DNA of 55,749 nucleotides from Streptomyces sp. TRM68367 (GTDB taxonomy: Bacteria > Actinomycetota > Actinomycetes > Streptomycetales > Streptomycetaceae), in contig NZ_JACTVI010000054.1 of NCBI RefSeq assembly GCF_014495685.1, forward strand, positions 1-55,749. Direction: 5' to 3'. The stretch's first letter is position 1, and each line of letters opens with the position of its first letter. The position numbers were made by a program, and so were the translations under genes. The notes under the pieces were generated by a model, which ran no database searches, was not told where the DNA came from, and worked only from the letters and a program-made list of their open reading frames with translations. Positions 49,845-55,749 of the stretch are shown here, in pieces.

Positions 49845-50513
49845 CTAGGCCCGCACCGGCCACGGCGGCGCCGACGCAGCCCTCCGCCGCCGTACGGCCA
49901 CGGCGGCGATCGCCAAGCCCAGCCCGGCCAGCGCGGCGACCAGCCCGAGCAGCGCCGCCACACCCAGCAGCACCGGCACCGTCCAGTTGTCCGTCGCCCG
50001 GCCCCGCACCGCCTCCACGGGCACCGTCCCGCCGTGGTCGCCCGCGAAGAACCGGGAGTCGCGCGAGTTCACCCGGTGGTCGCCGAGGACGAACATCCGC
50101 CCCTCGGGCACGTGCACGTCGTACGGCCGGTGCAGCCCGTCCACCACACCGTCCTTCACATACGGCTCGTCCAGCGGCCTGCCATTGACGGTGATCCGCT
50201 CCTTCGCCCCCTGGCCCGTACAGCACACGACATGGTCGCCGCCCACCGCGACGACCCGGCCCATGACACCGGCGTCGAAGCCGTACCGCTCCGGCGCCGC
50301 GTACACCACCACATCACCCCGCCGGACCTCCTCCCCGCCGATCCGCTCGAAGACGACCCGGTCCCCGGCGGCGTACGTCGGCGCCATGCTGTCGCTCGCC
50401 ACCGTGTTCGCCTGGTAGCCCGCCCGCACACCGACCACGCACGCGGCCGCCAACGCCAGCCCCGACAGCCCCAGCACCCACGCCGCGACCGCGAGTCTTC
50501 GCACCGTGCCCAT
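49845..50513 (-). CDS. Signal peptidase I family protein lacking the usual catalytic lysine
   Basis: A 222-residue membrane protein from ATG 50513 (GGGAGGGG upstream). An N-terminal helix (about 8-28) precedes the S26 peptidase domain. Ser42 in ASDSMAPTY is the nucleophile; the last boxes VLGDHRVNSRDSRFF are intact. In the box that normally reads K-R-V-x-G-x-P-G-D the sequence is M84-G85-R86-V-V-A-V-G-G-D, so the general-base Lys is a Gly. A second helix is at the C-terminus (about 182-208). A typical enzyme would cleave signal peptides; activity here is uncertain unless another residue replaces the lysine. It is divergent from sahH. Confidence 0.85.
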   Translation of the reverse strand: MGTVRRLAVAAWVLGLSGLALAAACVVGVRAGYQANTVASDSMAPTYAAGDRVVFERIGGEEVRRGDVVVYAAPERYGFDAGVMGRVVAVGGDHVVCCTGQGAKERITVNGRPLDEPYVKDGVVDGLHRPYDVHVPEGRMFVLGDHRVNSRDSRFFAGDHGGTVPVEAVRGRATDNWTVPVLLGVAALLGLVAALAGLGLAIAAVAVRRRRAASAPPWPVRA

Positions 50514-50867
50514 CGCCCCTCCCTCTCCCACGGAACCTCCGCGGCCGCAGAGAGTAGCGGCCGCCTGAGCACGTCCGCTCGACCTGGGGTCCCGGCCGGC
50601 GGCCCGATTACCGTTCGTGGTCGGCGTGAACTGTTCGCGGGTGGGCTGGGGTCGGCCGGGCCGACCGGTGTAGCTTGGGACGGAGCCAGACGTCGCTGCT
50701 GATGGCGGTCGGGCGGTCCCGTGACGGACCGGCCGAGGGAGAGAGGGCCTCCGACGGACTGCGCTGCGCGTACGCGGGCATGCCAGTGTCCTCTTCGGGC
50801 ATTCCTGTGCCCGCCGCCGCGCAGATCAGCCGTACCCACCTCGACCCAACCCGAGGAGCAGCCCGTA
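50514..50867. promoter_or_regulatory. Divergent promoter region of signal peptidase and sahH genes
   Basis: No gene is seen in these 354 bases. A possible -10 box TAGCTT within TGTAGCTT (50669-50676) lies about 190 bases upstream of sahH, leaving a long leader. I looked for an SAH riboswitch signature in that leader and did not find one. Confidence 0.4.
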
Positions 50868-52325
<1,458 letters not shown>

Positions 52326-52392
52326 GATCACCCCGAGGCTCGTGGTGAGCGCGTCCGTGCACTGACGCGCCCCTCAGCAGCAGGTCCTCCGA

Positions 52393-52427
52393 GGCAGGCC
52401 CCCGCACCCCCGTGCCGGGGGCCTGCC
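52393..52427 (+). terminator. sahH terminator hairpin
   Basis: A 12-bp perfect stem (GGCAGGCCCCCG pairing with CGGGGGCCTGCC) with an 11-base loop, 67 bases after the sahH stop. Confidence 0.8.
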
Positions 52428-52476
52428 CCGTTGGCGGACCGGCGGCCGGCCCAGCCCGTCAAGACCCAGGACCTCC

Positions 52477-53091
52477 ATGCCCCGCGGCCGTTATTCGCTC
52501 CACGATCCGCACGATCACACCTCCCTCGCAGACGAACACTTCCACTGCGCCGTCGGACCCTCCGGCTGGCGCTACGTCTCCCAGCTGACCAGCCCCGCGG
52601 GCGAGCACAGCGGCTCCGTCGACCTCACCCTCGACGAACTCGGCCGCCCTATCCGCCTCGAACTCCACGCCACGAGCTGGCAGGTGCGGGGCGCCGCCCT
52701 CGACGGCGTCACCTGGGTCCGCACCGACCCCACGGGGACTCATGCCACGGAAGGCAGCGTGCGCGCCCATGCCTTCACCGGCACATCCCCCGCGTTCCTC
52801 ATCGCCACCACCCGTCTCCTGCGCCTCACCCCTTCCTCCACAGCTACCCGCGTACGCCTCGTGGCCTTCACGGACCCGGTCCTCGCCCCGCGCACCGTGG
52901 ACCAGTCCTGGGCCTTGCTGAAAAGAGAAGCACACGCCACTGACAACGCCCCTCTGATCGTGGACGAATACCAGGTCACAGCCCTGGACACGGGCGAGCA
53001 GCACACCGTGCACATCGCCGGCGACGTGGTCCTCGCAGCACCCGGCATCGAGCTGGAGGACCTGGAGTCACCGCCGTCCGTGTTCCCTTGA
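52477..53091 (+). CDS. Hypothetical beta-rich soluble protein
   Basis: A 204-residue protein with AGGA before the ATG, no signal peptide and no membrane helix. It opens MPRGRYSLHDPHDHTSLADE and has alternating hydrophobic patterns typical of beta-barrels: VDLTLDELGRPIRLELHA, WQVRGAALDGVTWVRTDP, AFLIATTRLLRL, and near the end VDEYQVTALDTGEQHTVHIA. It may belong to a lipid- or small-ligand-binding beta-barrel group, but I do not recognise the family. Its G+C and codon bias are native. It is convergent with the RDD gene. Confidence 0.72.
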   Translation: MPRGRYSLHDPHDHTSLADEHFHCAVGPSGWRYVSQLTSPAGEHSGSVDLTLDELGRPIRLELHATSWQVRGAALDGVTWVRTDPTGTHATEGSVRAHAFTGTSPAFLIATTRLLRLTPSSTATRVRLVAFTDPVLAPRTVDQSWALLKREAHATDNAPLIVDEYQVTALDTGEQHTVHIAGDVVLAAPGIELEDLESPPSVFP

Positions 53092-53147
53092 CCGGCGTTC
53101 GCCGGAGTCCGCCGTGCCGGCGGAGCGTCTCCCGTACGAACGCGCAC

Positions 53148-54227
53148 TCAAGCAGGCGGGACGAACCTGGTGGCAGGCCGCTCGTCCGCCTGCGCGTCCG
53201 GTGATGCGGCGGCCTGCCGCTCATCCGCTGGAACGTGGGCCTGCGGAGCGTCGGTCCGTGGAACGTCGGCTCGCGGAGGATCAGTCCGCGGAACTCCGGC
53301 TTGCGGAACATCGCTCCGGGGACCCTCCGCCGACGGAACATCCCCCTGCCGTTCGGTCCAGGCGGACCCGGCCCCGTATCCGGCCGCCGTCGGCGACTGT
53401 GCCGCCGGGAACCCGTACGCACCCAGCTCACCGGGCACAGCCCCTCCGTCGGACTGCTGCTCCGCACGCGCCGCCGCGCCGCTCCCGAAGGCCCGCCGAG
53501 CCTCCCGGGCCTGCCGCTCCTGCACCACCGCCGCCAGATACGCCGCCGGCGGCACACCCTCCGGTGCCGGAGCCCCCGTACGGGCCGCGAGCTCGGCCGC
53601 CAGCCGCTCCGCCATCGACCAGCCGACCTGCGGATCCAGCTGCCGCATCCGCGTCAGGTACTGCCGAATGGCCAGCCACAGCCCATCGGGCACGGCCGAC
53701 AGATCCAGCTCCGAGAACCGCCCGGCCAGCCATGGCGGAGGCGGCGGCACAAAGCCGGCCGGCGCGACAGGCACCCGCTCACGCACGACGAGCGTCCCCG
53801 CGAACACATCCCCGAGCCGCCGGCCGCGTGCCGACACGAGCGAGGCGATACAGGCGACGACTCCGAAGGTCATCAGGATCTCGATCACCCCGATCAGTCC
53901 TCGCACCAGCGCATGCCGGAACCGGATCGGCCCACCGTCGTCCCGCACCACCCGCAGCCCGCACGCCACCTTCCCCAGCGACCGGCCGTGGCTGAGCGTC
54001 TCGACCGCGATCGGCCCGCCTACCAGCAGGAGTACGAACGTCGCGATCGACAGCGCAGTCTGCGCCGCCTCGTCCAGGGAAGCCGTCGAGGCCACCAGCA
54101 CGATGGTCACCACCACGTAGACGGCCACGGCCGCTGCCAGATCGAGCAGCACGGCCAGCGCCCTGCTGGGCAACTTCGCGGGGCGCAGCTCCAGCGCCAC
54201 CGCCTCGCCCGTCACGAGATCACTCAC
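53148..54227 (-). CDS. RDD family membrane protein with Pro/Asp-rich C-terminal repeats
   Basis: A 359-residue protein from GTG 54227 (GAAGGACGG upstream). The RDD domain (about 15-165) has RPAKLPSRALAVLLDLAAAV, helices around 24-48 and 58-78, then GRSLGKVACGLRVVRDDGGP (RDD signature), a helix about 110-130 and RGRRLGDVFAGTLVVRE. The second half is cytoplasmic, ending in a low-complexity repeat of the type VPRTDPPRADVPRTDAPQA. The function of RDD proteins is largely unknown; some act in ion exchange. It is divergent from the SpoIIM-like gene (127-base gap), and this pairing is common in actinobacteria. Confidence 0.88.
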   Translation of the reverse strand: MSDLVTGEAVALELRPAKLPSRALAVLLDLAAAVAVYVVVTIVLVASTASLDEAAQTALSIATFVLLLVGGPIAVETLSHGRSLGKVACGLRVVRDDGGPIRFRHALVRGLIGVIEILMTFGVVACIASLVSARGRRLGDVFAGTLVVRERVPVAPAGFVPPPPPWLAGRFSELDLSAVPDGLWLAIRQYLTRMRQLDPQVGWSMAERLAAELAARTGAPAPEGVPPAAYLAAVVQERQAREARRAFGSGAAARAEQQSDGGAVPGELGAYGFPAAQSPTAAGYGAGSAWTERQGDVPSAEGPRSDVPQAGVPRTDPPRADVPRTDAPQAHVPADERQAAASPDAQADERPATRFVPPA

Positions 54228-54354
54228 GCCGCCGTCCTTCCCCTGACCTGCCTCGAACACGGCCAGTCTGCCAAGCTGAGGGCGCATCGCGTCGCAGTAC
54301 GACAAGCTGATCCGCGACGAGCCGCCGACGAACAGCCCAGGAGCAGGCACACAG

Positions 54355-55362
54355 ATGGACCTCGACGTCTTCGTCTCCGCCCACCGAGCCGAGTGGGATC
54401 GCCTGGACGCCCTGCTCCGCCGCCAGCGCCGCCTCACGGGCGCCGAAACCGACGAACTCGTAGGTCTCTACCAACGGACCGCCACCCATCTCTCCCTGAT
54501 CCAGTCCAGCGCCCCCGACCCGCAGCTGACGGGCCGGCTCAGCCAGCTCGTCGCACGCGCGCGTAGTGCCGTCACTGGCACTCGACGCGCCTCCTGGCGC
54601 GACGTCACACGCTTCCTGGCCCACGGCTTCCCCGCAGCGGTCTACCGGTCACGCCACTGGTGGGTACCCACCGCCCTCCTGTCCACCGCCGTAGCCGCCC
54701 TGCTCGGCTGGTGGATAGGCACCCACCCCGAAGTACAGGCCACCATCGCTGCCCCCGGCGAACTGCGTGAGCTCACCCGCCCCGGCGGCCAGTACGAGAC
54801 CTACTATTCCAGCCACCCCGCGGCGTCCTTCGCCGCCCAGGTCTGGACGAACAACGCCTGGGCCGCCGCACTGTGCCTGATCCTGGGGGTCTTCCTGGGC
54901 CTGCCCGTCCTCTGGATCCTCTTCCAGAACATGCTCAACCTCGGCGTCGGCATCGGCCTGATGTCCTCGGCCGGCCGCCTCGACACCTTCCTGGGCCTCG
55001 TCCTCCCGCACGGTCTCCTCGAACTGACCGCGGTCTTCGTGGCCGCGGGCACCGGTCTACGCCTCGGCTGGACCCTCATCGACCCGGGCCCACGCACCCG
55101 ACGCTCGGCCCTCGCCGAGGAGGGGCGAGCCGCCATCGGCATGGCGATCGGTCTGGCCCTGGTCCTCTTCGTCTCCGGCGCGATCGAAGGCTTCGTCACC
55201 CCGTCCGGCCTGCCCACCTGGGCCCGCATAGCCATCGGAGTCGCCGCCGAGGTGGCGTTCCTCGCGTACGTCTACGTCCTGGGCGGTCGTGCTGCCCGCA
55301 CCGGAGAGACCGGCGACGTCGAGCCGGCCGAGCGCAGCGCCGCCGCCCCCACGGCGGCCTGA
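54355..55362 (+). CDS. Stage II sporulation protein M-like (DUF95) membrane protein
   Basis: A 335-residue protein from ATG 54355. The cytoplasmic N-terminus (MDLDVFVSAHRAEWDRLDAL, then RRLTGAETDELVGLYQRTAT) precedes membrane helices at about 103-120, 165-190, 200-240 and 260-305. SSHPAASFAAQVWTNNAWAA and LPHGLLELTAVFVAAGTGLR are SpoIIM/DUF95 signatures. In bacilli SpoIIM acts in engulfment; in actinobacteria the family occurs beside RDD proteins with unknown role, perhaps wall remodelling. Confidence 0.9.
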   Translation: MDLDVFVSAHRAEWDRLDALLRRQRRLTGAETDELVGLYQRTATHLSLIQSSAPDPQLTGRLSQLVARARSAVTGTRRASWRDVTRFLAHGFPAAVYRSRHWWVPTALLSTAVAALLGWWIGTHPEVQATIAAPGELRELTRPGGQYETYYSSHPAASFAAQVWTNNAWAAALCLILGVFLGLPVLWILFQNMLNLGVGIGLMSSAGRLDTFLGLVLPHGLLELTAVFVAAGTGLRLGWTLIDPGPRTRRSALAEEGRAAIGMAIGLALVLFVSGAIEGFVTPSGLPTWARIAIGVAAEVAFLAYVYVLGGRAARTGETGDVEPAERSAAAPTAA

Positions 55363-55415
55363 TGTGCGGACGCGCGCCTCGGACTGCTAGTCTCCTCTTC
55401 GCCCCGCAAGAGCCG

Positions 55416-55444
55416 TTGACACGGGAGGCGCGGGGAGGTAGATT
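55416..55444 (+). promoter_or_regulatory. rrn operon promoter
   Basis: TTGACA (55416-55421) and TAGATT (55439-55444) are separated by 17 bases, an almost consensus housekeeping promoter, upstream of sequence I recognise as a Streptomyces rRNA operon leader. Confidence 0.75.
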
Positions 55445-55749
55445 TGAACAGTTGCCTGGAGGTGGGCTCAGCCCACGAAGGTGACAGTGAATGTCTGTCA
55501 GCTTCTTGAAACGTTGATTTCAAAGAAGCCCCCCTCCGACGGTTTCGGAAACGGATGGCCGGTCAGTCCGGCCCGGAACTTCTGATAAAGTCGGATCGCC
55601 GGAAAGGGAAACGCGGAAGCGGGAACCTGGAAAGCATCGAGGAAATCGGATCGGGAAAAGGTCTGATAGAGTCGGAAACACCGAAGGGAAGCGCCCGGAG
55701 GAAAGCCGCGAGATAGTCTCTGGCGGTGAGTACAAAGGAAGTGTCCGTT
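55445..55749 (+). other. Ribosomal RNA operon leader (16S gene lies beyond the window)
   Basis: The region shows features of Streptomyces rrn leaders: two copies of a TCTGATA[AG]AGTCGGA box (55581-55595 and 55662-55676) followed by GGAAAGGG and CCGAAGGGAAG stretches, and the ending GTGAGTACAAAGGAAGTGTC near the edge. The duplicated boxes are probably further promoters or processing sites. An inverted repeat at 55502-55528 (CTTCTTGAAA pairing with TTTCAAAGAAG, one bulge) lies between the first promoter and the boxes. Confidence 0.75.

Noticed and set aside
50677..50867. Possible SAH riboswitch upstream of sahH
   Set aside because: The known conserved core of that riboswitch could not be found; only ordinary G+C-rich leader is seen.

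Overview
The window is a Streptomyces-type actinobacterial chromosome segment. It has very high G+C with strong third-position bias, GTG and TTG starts, WhiB and LCP families, an XRE/DUF397/anti-sigma-like cassette, and at the right edge the multi-promoter leader of a ribosomal RNA operon whose 16S gene lies beyond the window. No tRNA or CRISPR array was seen. All calls come from reading the sequence; no database search was run.

Left accessory part (1-15.4 kb). A transposase-like scrap is followed by a minus-strand polymorphic-toxin locus: a secreted RHS/YD-repeat protein of about 2,900 aa, two paralogous small soluble proteins that look like immunity proteins, and a small two-helix membrane protein, with strong hairpins between them. 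Next come an MmpS-like membrane protein, a wrecked PGRP amidase copy, a histidine phosphatase, an IS21 istB fragment, the DUF397 / XRE-DUF5753 / ATPase regulatory cassette, and a decayed acyl-CoA thioesterase.

Envelope-glycan part (15.5-29.8 kb). Five LytR-CpsA-Psr (LCP) proteins lie in 11.5 kb together with a family 2 glycosyltransferase, a HAD hydrolase, a copper-storage-like protein, a frameshifted methyltransferase, a TIGR03089 protein and an intact secreted PGRP amidase. LCP enzymes move glycopolymers from lipid carriers to peptidoglycan, so several cell-wall glycopolymers or partly redundant enzymes are implied.

Conserved actinobacterial core (30-52.3 kb). GDP-mannose/NDP-sugar pyrophosphorylase, AlkA-type glycosylase, FbiB-FbiA (coenzyme F420), cysteine dioxygenase, WhiB, a giant membrane glycosyltransferase with DUF5719, a minimal metallopeptidase-family protein, DUF3499, phosphomannomutase, Trm112-like protein, SIS protein, mannose-6-phosphate isomerase, CDF transporter, signal peptidase I and S-adenosylhomocysteinase. 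From memory the order parallels the M. tuberculosis manA-manB-whiB2-fbiA-fbiB-manC-LCP neighbourhood. Together these genes supply GDP-mannose for wall or lipid glycans, make F420, and carry the sporulation regulator WhiB.

Right end (52.4-55.7 kb). A hypothetical protein, divergent RDD and SpoIIM-like membrane proteins, and the rrn promoter region.

The window is rich in decay and repeats. I identify frameshifted or deleted remnants of an amidase, a thioesterase, a methyltransferase and an L-lactate permease. A ~205-bp repeat sits immediately after two stop codons, related modules occur in a third intergenic gap, REP-like palindromes overlap gene ends, and there are 15-bp, 21-bp and 30-bp tandem repeats.
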